Source: Flagellimonas aurea (lineage in GTDB: Bacteria > Bacteroidota > Bacteroidia > Flavobacteriales > Flavobacteriaceae). From it: a DNA stretch of 64,000 nucleotides. The notes under the pieces were generated by a model. It saw only the letters and a program-made list of their open reading frames with translations. It was not told the DNA's origin and did no database searches. The position numbers were made by a program, and so were the translations under genes. The stretch spans positions 248,001 through 312,000 of the forward strand of contig NZ_JAFLNL010000004.1 of the NCBI RefSeq assembly GCF_017313785.1. Reading direction: 5' to 3'. This document shows, in pieces, positions 45,641 to 55,289 of the stretch (position 1 is the stretch's first letter; every line of letters starts with the position of its first letter).

Positions 45641-48241
45641 TTATTCTACCAATTCATCTTGATTTCTGAACACCAATTGATCGTCAAAGGAATCCAAGAG
45701 CACTATGCTATCGGAGGTTATTTTTCCTGACAACAACTCTTTGGAAAGGTTGTTCAAGACCTCTTTCTGAATCAATCGTTTAACAGGTCGAGCACCATAT
45801 TGAGGGTCGAAACCTTTTGCGGCCAAGTAGGCAATGGCTTCTTCGGTCGCATCGAGGGTAATGTTTTGCTTGCCCAACATTTTCTTCAAGTTTTCCAATT
45901 GCAATCCCACAATATCCTTGATGTCCGATTTGCTCAATGGTGCAAACATGATGATGTCATCAATACGGTTGAGGAACTCGGGCCTGATGGTTTTGCGAAG
46001 CAATCCCAGCACTTCTACCCTTGCTGCCTCGGAAGCACTTTCCACATCTACGGCATCTTCAAACTTCTCCTGAATGATGTGGCTTCCCATATTACTCGTC
46101 ATAATAATGATGGAGTTCTTGAAATCCGCTACGCGACCTTTGTTATCGGTCAACCTACCTTCGTCCAACACCTGTAACAGTATGTTGAAGGTATCAGGAT
46201 GTGCTTTTTCAATCTCATCCAACAAGATGACGGAATAGGGTTTCCTTCTCACGGCTTCGGTCAACTGACCTCCCTCATCATAACCCACATATCCTGGAGG
46301 CGCACCTACCAATCGGCTTACGGAGTGGCGCTCTTGGTATTCGCTCATATCTATCCGTGTGATGGCATTTTCATCATCGAACAGATAGGCGGCCAAGGTT
46401 TTGGCCAGCTCGGTCTTACCTACACCAGTTGTACCCAAGAATAGGAACGAACCGATGGGCTTTTTGGCGTCCTGCAATCCCGCCCTGCTTCTTCGGATGG
46501 CATCGGATACCGCGATAATCGCCTCATCTTGACCTACTACGCGTTTGTGCAGTACATCTTCCAGTTTCAGGAGTTTTTCCCGTTCGCTCTGCATCATCTT
46601 GTTCACGGGAATGCCTGTCCACTTGGCAACCACTTCGGCAATGTCCTCATAAGTGACTTCCTCTTTGATCAAAGTGCCCGCAGTTTGCTGCTCTGCCAAC
46701 TCATCTTGAAGTTTTTCCAATCGTTCTTGGGCCTCTTTTATTTTGCCGTAGCGCAATTCGGCCACTTTTCCGTAATCGCCGTTTCGCTCGGCACGTTCTG
46801 CTTCAAGCTTATAGTTTTCAATGTCCTCTTTTGTTTTTTGGATGTTGTCCACCACGGTTTTTTCACTTTCCCATTTGGCAAATATCTCGTTACGTTCTTC
46901 TTTAAGATTGGCGAGATCCAAATTCAACGTTTTCAATTTGGAAGTGTCGTTTTCCCTTTTGATGGCCTCCAACTCAATCTCCAACTGCATTATCCTACGG
47001 TCGAGCACATCCAATTCCTCGGGTTTGGAGTTGATTTCCATGCGAAGTTTGGAAGCGGCCTCATCCATAAGGTCAATGGCCTTGTCTGGCAAGAATCTAT
47101 TGGTAATATAGCGTTGTGATAACTCCACGGCACCAATTACAGCTTCGTCCTTGATGCGGACCTTATGGTGTGCCTCATATTTTTCCTTGATTCCCCTAAG
47201 GATGGAAATGGCACTCTCGGTATCGGGCTCGTCCACCATCACTTTTTGGAATCGACGCTCCAAGGCTTTATCCTTTTCAAAATATTTTTGGTACTCGTCC
47301 AATGTAGTGGCACCAATGGCCCTCAATTCGCCACGGGCCAAAGCAGGCTTCAGGATGTTTGCGGCATCCATCGCCCCTTGTCCGCCACCTGCACCCACCA
47401 AGGTGTGGATCTCATCAATAAAGAGCACAATGTTTCCATCCGATGAGGTTACCTCTTTGATTACGGCTTTCAAGCGTTCCTCGAACTCACCTTTGTATTT
47501 TGCCCCTGCGATAAGCGCACCCATATCCAAAGAATAAATGACTTTATCCTTCAGGTTTTCGGGTACATCCCCTTGAATGATTCGATGTGCCAAGCCTTCG
47601 GCAATAGCGGTTTTACCCACACCAGGTTCACCCACCAACATGGGGTTGTTCTTGGTGCGTCTGGACAAAATCTGCAAAACCCTACGGATTTCCTCGTCCC
47701 GACCAATCACGGGGTCCAATTTGCCGCTATCGGCCATTTGGTTGAGGTTGTTTGCATATTTATCCAATGAGTTATAGGTTTCTTCGGCACTTTGCGAGGT
47801 TACCTTACCGCCTTTGCGTAGTTCTTCAATGGCTGCTTTCAAATCTTTTTCGGTCACTCCCTGATCCTTTAGGATTTGGGCGATTTTGCTTTTGGATTTG
47901 AAAATGGCCAATAATAGGTGTTCAACGGAAACGTATTCATCGCCCATGTTTTTGGCCACGATGCTCGCTTCGTTGACGGTTTTTCCAGCTTCTCTGGAAA
48001 GCATGATTTCCCCTCCCGATACTTTTGAAAAGCTCTGCAGTTCCTTGTCCAATATTTGGTTGATGAGATTGGTATTGACGTTCAATTTTTTCAAAATGAA
48101 AGGCAGCACGTTTTCATCGACCTCGGCGATGGCCTTGAACAAGTGTTCGTTTTCTATTTGTTGATGCCCAAATTCTTGGGCCAATTGCTGGGCCCTTTGA
48201 ATGGCTTCCTGTGATTTTATGGTAAAATTATTAAAGTTCAT
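45641..48241 (-). CDS. clpB: ATP-dependent disaggregase ClpB
   Basis: 866 aa Hsp100. N domain (FNNFTIKSQEAIQRAQQLA), first AAA+ with GEPGVGKTAIAEGL and LFIDEIHTLVGAGG, a middle coiled coil of about 120 residues (around 410-530), second AAA+ with GTTGVGKTELAKTL and LLDEIEKAHPD. The middle domain separates ClpB from ClpC. Works with DnaK to resolve aggregates. A 10-bp inverted repeat lies 57-91 bp upstream. Confidence 0.97.
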   Translation of the reverse strand: MNFNNFTIKSQEAIQRAQQLAQEFGHQQIENEHLFKAIAEVDENVLPFILKKLNVNTNLINQILDKELQSFSKVSGGEIMLSREAGKTVNEASIVAKNMGDEYVSVEHLLLAIFKSKSKIAQILKDQGVTEKDLKAAIEELRKGGKVTSQSAEETYNSLDKYANNLNQMADSGKLDPVIGRDEEIRRVLQILSRRTKNNPMLVGEPGVGKTAIAEGLAHRIIQGDVPENLKDKVIYSLDMGALIAGAKYKGEFEERLKAVIKEVTSSDGNIVLFIDEIHTLVGAGGGQGAMDAANILKPALARGELRAIGATTLDEYQKYFEKDKALERRFQKVMVDEPDTESAISILRGIKEKYEAHHKVRIKDEAVIGAVELSQRYITNRFLPDKAIDLMDEAASKLRMEINSKPEELDVLDRRIMQLEIELEAIKRENDTSKLKTLNLDLANLKEERNEIFAKWESEKTVVDNIQKTKEDIENYKLEAERAERNGDYGKVAELRYGKIKEAQERLEKLQDELAEQQTAGTLIKEEVTYEDIAEVVAKWTGIPVNKMMQSEREKLLKLEDVLHKRVVGQDEAIIAVSDAIRRSRAGLQDAKKPIGSFLFLGTTGVGKTELAKTLAAYLFDDENAITRIDMSEYQERHSVSRLVGAPPGYVGYDEGGQLTEAVRRKPYSVILLDEIEKAHPDTFNILLQVLDEGRLTDNKGRVADFKNSIIIMTSNMGSHIIQEKFEDAVDVESASEAARVEVLGLLRKTIRPEFLNRIDDIIMFAPLSKSDIKDIVGLQLENLKKMLGKQNITLDATEEAIAYLAAKGFDPQYGARPVKRLIQKEVLNNLSKELLSGKITSDSIVLLDSFDDQLVFRNQDELVE

Positions 48242-48297
48242 TGCTGTTGTTTTTCTAAAGGAATGTCAACAATCCTACCAATACAGGTTTACGGTCA

Positions 48298-48332
48298 AAA
48301 TGTCTTGAAAAACCAACAATAGCAAGACATTT
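48298..48332. promoter_or_regulatory. Inverted repeat between clpB and ytxJ
   Basis: AAATGTCTTG and CAAGACATTT, perfect 10-bp arms 15 bp apart, in the 143-bp divergent region between clpB and ytxJ. It is not CIRCE. It could be an operator for a heat- or redox-responsive regulator, or a hairpin in the clpB leader. Confidence 0.5.
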
Positions 48333-48348
48333 CGTCAGTTGTAAGCTT

Positions 48349-48380
48349 TTTGGTCGCTCCCGACTTATCCTGTAAATTTG
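48349..48380 (+). promoter_or_regulatory. Promoter of ytxJ
   Basis: TTTG (48349-48352), 20-bp spacer, TAAATTTG (48373-48380): an exact -33/-7 match. The predicted transcript start falls on the ATG at 48385, so the mRNA may be leaderless. Confidence 0.65.
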
Positions 48381-48384
48381 TATT

Positions 48385-48768
48385 ATGGGAATATTTGACA
48401 GCGTCTTCGGAAAGAAAGAGAAAAAGGAAAAGAAAGCATTGCCTTGGATTACATTGGAATCCGTTGCCCAATTGGAGGAAATCGTGAAAAAATCAAAAAA
48501 CAAATCCCAAGTCATCTACAAGCATTCCAGTACTTGTGGAATCAGTAGGATGGTTTTGGGTATGTTCACCGATTCTTTTGATATGGAAACGGATGTTGAC
48601 CTATATTTTTTAACGATACAGAACCACAGGGATGTGTCCAACACCATAGCGGATAAATTTGAGGTTAGGCACGAGTCACCCCAATTATTGGTAATCAAAA
48701 ACGGGGAGGTGGTTTTTCACACTTCGCACGGGGCCATTTCGGAAATGGACTTTACAAAGTATTTATAA
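48385..48768 (+). CDS. ytxJ: YtxJ-family (bacillithiol-associated) thioredoxin-like protein
   Basis: 127 aa. KHSSTCGISRMVLGMF carries the single redox cysteine in the TC-x-IS context of YtxJ/monothiol bacilliredoxin-like proteins (usually TCPIS; here Gly replaces Pro). The conserved cis-Pro region is RHESPQLLVIKNGEVV. Such proteins de-bacillithiolate other proteins; bacillithiol synthesis genes are not in this window. A Lys-rich stretch (KKEKKEKKA) follows the N terminus. Monocistronic. Confidence 0.85.
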   Translation: MGIFDSVFGKKEKKEKKALPWITLESVAQLEEIVKKSKNKSQVIYKHSSTCGISRMVLGMFTDSFDMETDVDLYFLTIQNHRDVSNTIADKFEVRHESPQLLVIKNGEVVFHTSHGAISEMDFTKYL

Positions 48769-48783
48769 AAAAAAGAAGTTCAT

Positions 48784-48837
48784 GTCAGTTCGAGCGCAGT
48801 CGAGATGTTTTAAGTTCTCGACTAAGCTCGATGTGAC
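48784..48837. repeat. Palindromic element, 54 bp
   Basis: Left arm GTCAgtTCGAGCgcAGTCGAGA, complementary on the right to TCTCGACTaaGCTCGAtgTGAC apart from the lower-case bases. The left arm equals the units at 15338 and 15609. It may serve as terminator for the convergent genes on both sides. Confidence 0.85.
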
Positions 48838-48845
48838 ACAATCTT

Positions 48846-50030
48846 TTAGTTAAATTGATATTTTGAGACGATGCTCTTCAGCCGAAGTTTAAGGTCCTCA
48901 CCTGCATCGTAGACCATTTGTTCGTTGGAAGGGAAAGGTACTTCCCTTGCGTTCAGGTACAACATTAAATCGTCTTCCAAAGCTCTTTTATCACCTTGAT
49001 AATTGGCGAAAACATGTTCGAACAAGAACTCACTGGATAAAGGGTAGGAGTTGATTACCTGCCCGTTCCGTAAATCCGTGAAACTAACCTTAGCGCCGAT
49101 TTGTGCGGTTTTGGTCTGTGTAAACTGAAACAATTTACAGGTTACCGTGCGCATTTTGTCAATTTTTATCTTATTGCCTAAACTGTCCTTTACCACATTG
49201 CCTTCTTGGTCCAAAAGATATTCCCAGCCATCTTTGATCTGTCTTTCTTTGATCACTTGGGTTTCGTTGATCCTTTCCGGCGACACGTTGATTTCCATAA
49301 AATCAAGGTTCATCGCGTAATCATACTTTACATTGGCCAATGGACTGGTATGGTATTGCAACCAAAAATTATCGATGCCAAAGGCATTAAAATCCAAAAG
49401 TTCAGACTCCAAACGTTCTGGAATTATCTGTTGTGTTTGGTTGGAGATATCCACCCTTACGAATTCCAGTCCTTTATTATAGGCTTCATCCATTTTGGAC
49501 ACTGTTTCCCTATACCCCGGATTTATTTCCTGTAAATATTTCAGATCATCGTAGGCAGCTCTGTAATCCGCTTTGTATTTGGCCGATGCCAACAGATTGG
49601 AAGCGTTTTGGTACAGATGTTCGGAAAGATCGTCCTTGGTGTTCAAAATGCTATTGTCGTAGTCCACAAAATTGAATTCGGCCGTTCTGCCTTCATCTTC
49701 AATATACAACGGCAATAGTGGCCTGATGCGCTGTTGAATCTGTTTTAATTGTAAATATTTGTTATAGATGGTCTCCAAATTGGCCGGGTTCCCATCATTT
49801 TGAAGAAAAGCAATTTCCTGCTGTTCCCTAGCGGCATTTTTGGCAAATGCTTCTTCCAAAAGGATAATGTATTCCTGATGCCCTTTCTTGGTCTTGTTCT
49901 CGGCCAAATTCTTAATGGCTTTGTTCATGGCGGTGGAATAATTCCCCGTATTCAAGGCCTCTTGTGTTTTCTTTACGCCACTGCAAGCGCTTAAAACAAT
50001 GATAGTGGTTAAGAGTAAAAGTTTTTTCAT
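48846..50030 (-). CDS. Large lipoprotein of unknown function
   Basis: 394 aa from ATG 50030. Lipoprotein signal MKKLLLLTTIIVLSAC (Cys16). Residues 20-180 are helical and TPR-like (LNTGNYSTAMNKAIKNLAENK, then KYKADYRAAYDDLKYLQEINPGYRE); the C-terminal half contains beta-type sequence with TVTCKLFQFTQTKTAQIGAKVSF. I do not recognise a named family. It is probably cell-envelope located. An ATG three codons upstream is possible. Confidence 0.75.
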   Translation of the reverse strand: MKKLLLLTTIIVLSACSGVKKTQEALNTGNYSTAMNKAIKNLAENKTKKGHQEYIILLEEAFAKNAAREQQEIAFLQNDGNPANLETIYNKYLQLKQIQQRIRPLLPLYIEDEGRTAEFNFVDYDNSILNTKDDLSEHLYQNASNLLASAKYKADYRAAYDDLKYLQEINPGYRETVSKMDEAYNKGLEFVRVDISNQTQQIIPERLESELLDFNAFGIDNFWLQYHTSPLANVKYDYAMNLDFMEINVSPERINETQVIKERQIKDGWEYLLDQEGNVVKDSLGNKIKIDKMRTVTCKLFQFTQTKTAQIGAKVSFTDLRNGQVINSYPLSSEFLFEHVFANYQGDKRALEDDLMLYLNAREVPFPSNEQMVYDAGEDLKLRLKSIVSKYQFN

Positions 50031-50281
50031 ATTGGTCAACTTTATGGTTGTTTAGGGGGAATTCAATAGCTGTGCCAAAAATCCTCATCCTATTAACGAA
50101 AAAGGTGATATTGTAGTATATCTTCAACAAAAACCCTTTTAAATGGAGGGCTGTACAGGATTTGATTTTTTCACAGAATTGTTAATTGCCGTTTAATAAA
50201 ATTACATCTCAACCTTATTTTTATAGATGGAAATCCCCTTTCAATTCGTAATTTTACGCCCTTAATTAAACAATGGGCAAC

Positions 50282-51556
50282 ATGCAACGAGACCAGAAGA
50301 TTTTTGAACTTATAGCACAAGAAAAGGAAAGACAGTTGGAGGGTATTGAACTAATAGCTTCCGAAAACTTTGTAAGTCCGCAAGTAATGGAGGCCGCAGG
50401 CTCCGTGCTTACGAACAAATATGCCGAAGGATATCCTGGAAAGCGCTATTATGGCGGTTGCGAAGTTGTTGACCAAGTCGAACAATTGGCCATTGATCGT
50501 GCCAAGGAGCTTTTTGGAGCTGAATATGCTAACGTGCAACCACATTCGGGTTCTCAGGCCAATGCTTCGGTGTACCATGCTTGCCTTAACGCAGGGGATA
50601 AAATTTTAGGTTTTGATTTGTCCCATGGAGGGCATTTAACCCACGGTTCACCCGTAAATTTCTCCGGAAAATTGTACAATCCTGTTTTTTATGGGGTTGA
50701 TGAGGAGACCGGCATGTTGAACTACGATAAAATCCAAGAGATTGCGGACAAGGAAAAGCCCAAATTGATTATTGCCGGTGCTTCGGCCTATTCAAGGGAT
50801 ATGGACTTTAAACGATTCCGTGAGATTGCAGATAGTGTTGGTGCTATTTTGTTGGCCGATATTTCGCATCCGGCTGGTTTGATAGCCAAAGGTATTTTGA
50901 ACGATCCCATTCCACATTGCCATATTGTTACCACAACTACCCATAAAACCCTACGTGGTCCACGTGGCGGTCTTATTTTGATGGGAGAGAATTTTGATAA
51001 TCCATTCGGTATCAAACTGAAGAATGGAAACTTGAGAAAAATGTCAGCTTTGTTGGATTTGGCGGTGTTCCCAGGGAACCAAGGAGGACCTTTGGAGCAC
51101 ATCATCGCTGCCAAGGCCATTGCATTTGGAGAAGCGCTTACCGATGACTATTTGCACTACATGGTTCAAGTGAAAAAGAACGCTGCTGCCATGGCCAAGG
51201 CTTTTATGGACAGGGATTACAAAGTAATTTCCGGAGGTACGGACAATCATATGATGCTGATAGACCTACGGAACAAAGATATTTCTGGTAAAGAAGCAGA
51301 AGAGGTATTGGTAAAAGCCGACATTACTGCGAACAAGAATATGGTGCCTTTTGATGATAAATCACCGTTCATCACCTCTGGAATCCGTTTTGGTACTTCA
51401 GCCATTACCACTAGAGGTCTTAAGGAAGCGGATATGGAGACCGTTGTGGGCTTTATTGATGAGATCATCACTGATGCCGAGAATGATAAAAAAGTAGCCG
51501 AGATAAAACAAAAGGTCAACGACTTGATGAAATCGCGACCTTTGTTCAGTGCTTAG
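50282..51556 (+). CDS. glyA: Serine hydroxymethyltransferase
   Basis: 424 aa from ATG 50282 ([10 protein letters not shown]); three codons upstream is an alternative ATG (50273). PLP enzyme making glycine and methylene-THF from serine. The PLP lysine is in [15 protein letters not shown] (Lys222 from this start); [30 protein letters not shown] and HSGSQAN are diagnostic. A TAATTTTA box at about 50250 may be its -7 element. Confidence 0.96.
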   Translation: MQRDQKIFELIAQEKERQLEGIELIASENFVSPQVMEAAGSVLTNKYAEGYPGKRYYGGCEVVDQVEQLAIDRAKELFGAEYANVQPHSGSQANASVYHACLNAGDKILGFDLSHGGHLTHGSPVNFSGKLYNPVFYGVDEETGMLNYDKIQEIADKEKPKLIIAGASAYSRDMDFKRFREIADSVGAILLADISHPAGLIAKGILNDPIPHCHIVTTTTHKTLRGPRGGLILMGENFDNPFGIKLKNGNLRKMSALLDLAVFPGNQGGPLEHIIAAKAIAFGEALTDDYLHYMVQVKKNAAAMAKAFMDRDYKVISGGTDNHMMLIDLRNKDISGKEAEEVLVKADITANKNMVPFDDKSPFITSGIRFGTSAITTRGLKEADMETVVGFIDEIITDAENDKKVAEIKQKVNDLMKSRPLFSA

Positions 51557-51573
51557 TATTTGCTAGTGGAATA

Positions 51574-52239
51574 TTATTCGAAGAGGAATATGCTTTCCTC
51601 GTAAAATCTCTTTTGTTGGAGGGAATAGATCAAGGCTTCGTGCTCTTGGTTCCCTTTATCAAAATATAGCCCCCAGTAATTATCATAGCTGGTCTCTATA
51701 TTCACCTTGAAAGGGTCGTCTTCTATGGATGTGTCCTCAAAAACCGGAACGAAAATTTCATAAGGCATTTCAGTCAATCCTTTGGTAAAATAGACAAAGT
51801 GTTTGCCAACTAATGTCAATATATTGCTTGCATGTTCGGGAATACTGTGTCTGTACAATCTCGAAATGATTATTGAAGTATCCTTAAAATGCATCGAAAG
51901 CTCCAAAATATCAGTTGGATAGGCACTCTTTTGGTTAAGCACTTGAAGTGCTTTGTTAATAGAGGAAAAAATGTTGGAACGGCTTTCCTCGGCAAAGTTA
52001 TACCCGCCCCAATCGCCATTGTTGAAATGCCTTAAGCATTCGGCAATCCCAAAATTGTGAAACAAATCTATAATAAGGTCCGTTCTATTGTTTAGGGAAT
52101 CGTGTTTGCACTTTACCTTTGCGGTCGCAAAAAAATACTTTTCTAGAACTCTAAGAAAATCGTCCAGTCCATCTGTGGCCTCATAGGTTTTTGGACCAGC
52201 GTACTTATAATTTTTTTTTGATCTGTTTGAAGATGACAT
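51574..52239 (-). CDS. Uncharacterised soluble protein
   Basis: 221 aa without signal peptide or membrane helix. The N terminus is basic (SSSNRSKKNYKYAGPKTYE); the rest is mixed helical with aromatic-rich segments (FNNGDWGGYNFAEESRSN, YDNYWGLYFDKGNQEHEAL). No domain recognised. Transcribed alone: 180 bp separate it from the regulator gene upstream on the same strand, and it converges on glyA. Composition is coding-like. Confidence 0.65.
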   Translation of the reverse strand: MSSSNRSKKNYKYAGPKTYEATDGLDDFLRVLEKYFFATAKVKCKHDSLNNRTDLIIDLFHNFGIAECLRHFNNGDWGGYNFAEESRSNIFSSINKALQVLNQKSAYPTDILELSMHFKDTSIIISRLYRHSIPEHASNILTLVGKHFVYFTKGLTEMPYEIFVPVFEDTSIEDDPFKVNIETSYDNYWGLYFDKGNQEHEALIYSLQQKRFYEESIFLFE

Positions 52240-52419
52240 GTGGTGTTGATTGAATTCTTATATTCTTTCAACATAAAGTTAGGATGAATCTTTTGCATGG
52301 GATTACAGATTATCCTTAAAAATTCTGGGGTTTTTCCCTTGTTTGTAAGATTTTTTTGAAAAAAAGATTGAAAACGAACCACAGAATCGAGTTGAGGCCA
52401 ATTTTATGGACAGTGATCA

Positions 52420-53088
52420 CTAAATAAAACCTCTGTTTTTTGCGGCCAATATAAGGGCCAGATCATTTTCGTTCTCTGTTCCGAATAGGGTCTTTAAATG
52501 GCGTTTTCTGTTTTCAATGGAAGAGGGGGAAAGCCTGATAAACTTCTCAAGATCTTTGTTCTTGGTTCCTTTGGACAAATGATAAAGTATTTGTTTATCC
52601 TTCTCATCGATTTCTATATCATTGGCCATTTTCTTTCTAATGGCACCAAGAGCTTTTGAAGAATAATAAGGTGGGTCCAGCATTATGGTCTTGACCGCAT
52701 CCTCAAGTGTTTTGGGGTCAATATCAGTCTTTACCAAATACCCGTCCGGGTCAACTGATTTTAAGATGCTATTGATTCTGAAATTGTCGCTAAAAGAAGA
52801 CATGAAAACGATTTTGCTACTGGGCACGATCTTACGCGCCAAAATACCCAAATCTTCACCTGTGTAGGGTTGATCTTCGTTCGGGGCGAACAATTGTACA
52901 TCCAAGAACAAAATATCATACTGAAAGGTACTCACTGAATCCTCTATGAGCTTTTTGCCCGCATGATAGGAAGTCGCCGTATCCACAATAATGTTATAGC
53001 CGTCAAAATTAATGCTCTCCAGTATAAATTTATACCCGAGCATAGTCATTTCGTGGTCGTCTATGGCCAGTATTCTCAATGTTTTCAT
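52420..53088 (-). CDS. NarL/LuxR-family response regulator
   Basis: 222 aa from ATG 53088 (MKTLRILAIDDHEMTML). Receiver with phospho-acceptor Asp63 in ILFLDVQLF; an unusually long insertion follows (APNEDQPYTGEDLG). C-terminal LuxR-type helix-turn-helix KQILYHLSKGTKNKDLEKFIRLSPSSIENRKRHLKTLF. Lies 28 nt after the TPR kinase gene, its likely partner. A frame start at 53124 overlaps the kinase and adds non-family sequence. Confidence 0.9.
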   Translation of the reverse strand: MKTLRILAIDDHEMTMLGYKFILESINFDGYNIIVDTATSYHAGKKLIEDSVSTFQYDILFLDVQLFAPNEDQPYTGEDLGILARKIVPSSKIVFMSSFSDNFRINSILKSVDPDGYLVKTDIDPKTLEDAVKTIMLDPPYYSSKALGAIRKKMANDIEIDEKDKQILYHLSKGTKNKDLEKFIRLSPSSIENRKRHLKTLFGTENENDLALILAAKNRGFI

Positions 53089-53116
53089 GGTAGGTTCTAT
53101 TATTGTATCTGGGGAA

Positions 53117-55201
53117 CTAAGCATTTATTAATTTATGTTCTTCAGGTGTTTTTACATCCGTGTATTTTGCGGGGATTAGAATTTTAATCGAAGTTCCCTG
53201 GCCCCGTTTACTGTCAATATCCAGAGTTCCTTTTATTTTTTTGACCCTTGAAACAATATTCCTAAGGCCAATTCCTTTTTTCTTTTTGTTTACATCAAAG
53301 CCAACGCCATCATCTGTAATGATCAACTTTAACTTGTCGTCCATAGCATGGAACGATATGGTAACGTGTTGACTTTTGGCATGTTTCACACAGTTTTTCA
53401 GCGATTCTTGAATAATCCTGTAAGCATTGATCTTAATGTCCCCCAACAAATCATCCCAATGTACTTCAGGGTCATAAGTAAAGGAACACGTAATGCCCGA
53501 AGATTTTTCAATCTCCACGATCATGTTTTCAAGAGACACAATAAAATTATGAAATTTTTTGTATGCTGCATGGTTCAGTTCGTGCGAAATGGTTCTGATT
53601 TCTTCTTCCAGCTCTCGCAATTTTTCAATAAGGGCTGCACGTTGCTGTATGGAAGCAGGATCCTCACGTTCGTTGAGTCCACTTAAAATGAGGCGTATTC
53701 CCAGCATTTCACCCAATATCCCGTCGTGTAGTTCTTCGGAAATCCGTTTTTGTTCCAATTGCTTCCCTTCCTCGAACTTGCCTTGTTGAGAAAGTAGGAG
53801 GTTGTAAATTTCTTGGTTGCTTTCCTGTTGCTTTTGCTTAAACTTCAACTGATTGTTGTTCACGTACAACGAAACCATGAGCATGAACCCAACACCGAAG
53901 ATAATCAGTAATATAGCGGAGTATACCCACACCTGCTTTTCTTTGGTCAGAATTTGGTTTTCCTCTATAATTTCGTCCGTTTCCAGTCGTATCCGTGCAA
54001 ATTTGTCCCTCTTGGTGCGTTCTTCCTCGCTGATAATTTCGTTCAATTGATAATATTCTTCTGCATAGGCAGATGCATTGGCCATATCGAATTTGGTCAA
54101 TAACTTTAAGGCATCCAATGAGCGGTCATTGTTGTAGGTTTCCCGCGCTAAGGTGTAGGATTCATTGGCCTGTGCAATGGCCTGTACGGTATCTCCTTTG
54201 GTGGCCAATACCTCTGCATAAAAGTAATGGAGCCTAGCTTTATCATATAAATCCCCAGTTTGGGAGTTGATGTCAAATGCTTCTCGTAAAAGCTTTTCAG
54301 CTTGTTCAGTATCGCCGTCAACCTTGAGAATGGAGTAGGCTAAGCTTCCTAGAGCTTTTTCATATAGTCCTGGCATTTTTGCTTTCAACTGATTATCTAA
54401 AAGCAACTCTTTATAGTAATTTTTAGCCCCTAAATAATCACCTGAGTTAAGATATATGCTGGCAATATTATTTTTAATTTTCCATAAAAGCTCAGTTTTA
54501 TCGGCCCTTTCAGATTTCATCAAATATTCTCGAGCTTTATTGTAGGACTCTATAGATTTTTCACTGTTACCCATGCCATTGCCAAGAACACCTAACATGT
54601 TATAAGCAAGATGTAATCTGTAGTTGTCTTCTAATTCATTGAAAATCTTTACTGCGGCAGTAGCACTTATTTCTCCACCCAAATAATCTTTATAGGAATC
54701 TTGAATTCGTGACATACCATAAAGCATTCTGCCTTTAAGAGATTGTGATGTGGAATCTTTCGGTAATTCTTCAAAATTATCCAGAGCATTTTTGTAATGA
54801 AAAAAAGCGCTGTCCATGACTCCTTTACTTTCCATAAAGGTGGCAAGGTCCCAATAGGAATACCCCAATATTTTGTTGGCCTCGGCTTTTTTGGACAACC
54901 TTAAGAGTTCAGCATTCGATTTTCTAAAACCCAAAGAGTCCCTCAATTTCATATAGGCCAATGAAACCTGCGAGAGCTGTTCCAGTTTGGTGGTATCCTG
55001 TGGCATAGCCAATACTTTGGCTTCGGCATCCCTTAAATAAGTTTTCCGGTCTTCGAGGGACAGTTCCTTGGAGGTTTTGGCGATATTCAATAATTCTTGG
55101 ATGGTATCTACCTCGGGGTTGGAAGCATTTTCTCCTTTGGTCTTATCCTGAGAGCACCCTAAAAATAAAAATAGCAAAAATATTAAGGTTACGTTTTTCA
55201 A
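53117..55201 (-). CDS. TPR-containing lipoprotein sensor histidine kinase (HisKA_3)
   Basis: 694 aa. Lipobox FLFLGC (Cys16), extracytoplasmic TPR array at about 75-390, coiled stretch, one membrane helix at 424-447, then HisKA_3 with His492 in ISEELHDGILGEML and HATPase_c with ESLKNCVKHAKS, DDGVGFD and GIGLRNIVSRVKKI. This is a common Bacteroidota design for sensing by protein contact. Its regulator is the NarL-type gene downstream. Confidence 0.93.
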   Translation of the reverse strand: MKNVTLIFLLFLFLGCSQDKTKGENASNPEVDTIQELLNIAKTSKELSLEDRKTYLRDAEAKVLAMPQDTTKLEQLSQVSLAYMKLRDSLGFRKSNAELLRLSKKAEANKILGYSYWDLATFMESKGVMDSAFFHYKNALDNFEELPKDSTSQSLKGRMLYGMSRIQDSYKDYLGGEISATAAVKIFNELEDNYRLHLAYNMLGVLGNGMGNSEKSIESYNKAREYLMKSERADKTELLWKIKNNIASIYLNSGDYLGAKNYYKELLLDNQLKAKMPGLYEKALGSLAYSILKVDGDTEQAEKLLREAFDINSQTGDLYDKARLHYFYAEVLATKGDTVQAIAQANESYTLARETYNNDRSLDALKLLTKFDMANASAYAEEYYQLNEIISEEERTKRDKFARIRLETDEIIEENQILTKEKQVWVYSAILLIIFGVGFMLMVSLYVNNNQLKFKQKQQESNQEIYNLLLSQQGKFEEGKQLEQKRISEELHDGILGEMLGIRLILSGLNEREDPASIQQRAALIEKLRELEEEIRTISHELNHAAYKKFHNFIVSLENMIVEIEKSSGITCSFTYDPEVHWDDLLGDIKINAYRIIQESLKNCVKHAKSQHVTISFHAMDDKLKLIITDDGVGFDVNKKKKGIGLRNIVSRVKKIKGTLDIDSKRGQGTSIKILIPAKYTDVKTPEEHKLINA

Positions 55202-55233
55202 AATGATTTGGTTCGTTTATATATCCAAGGTAA

Positions 55234-55267
55234 CAAAAAAAGCCCCAAATTTTTAAGGTTTGGGGCT
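55234..55267 (-). terminator. Terminator of the LytTR/small-peptide unit
   Basis: On the minus strand, AGCCCCAAA and TTTGGGGCT pair, followed by seven T. It lies after the 79-residue gene and 33 bp upstream of the kinase start. Confidence 0.9.
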
Positions 55268-55289
55268 GAGTTGTATGTTCAATATCAAT

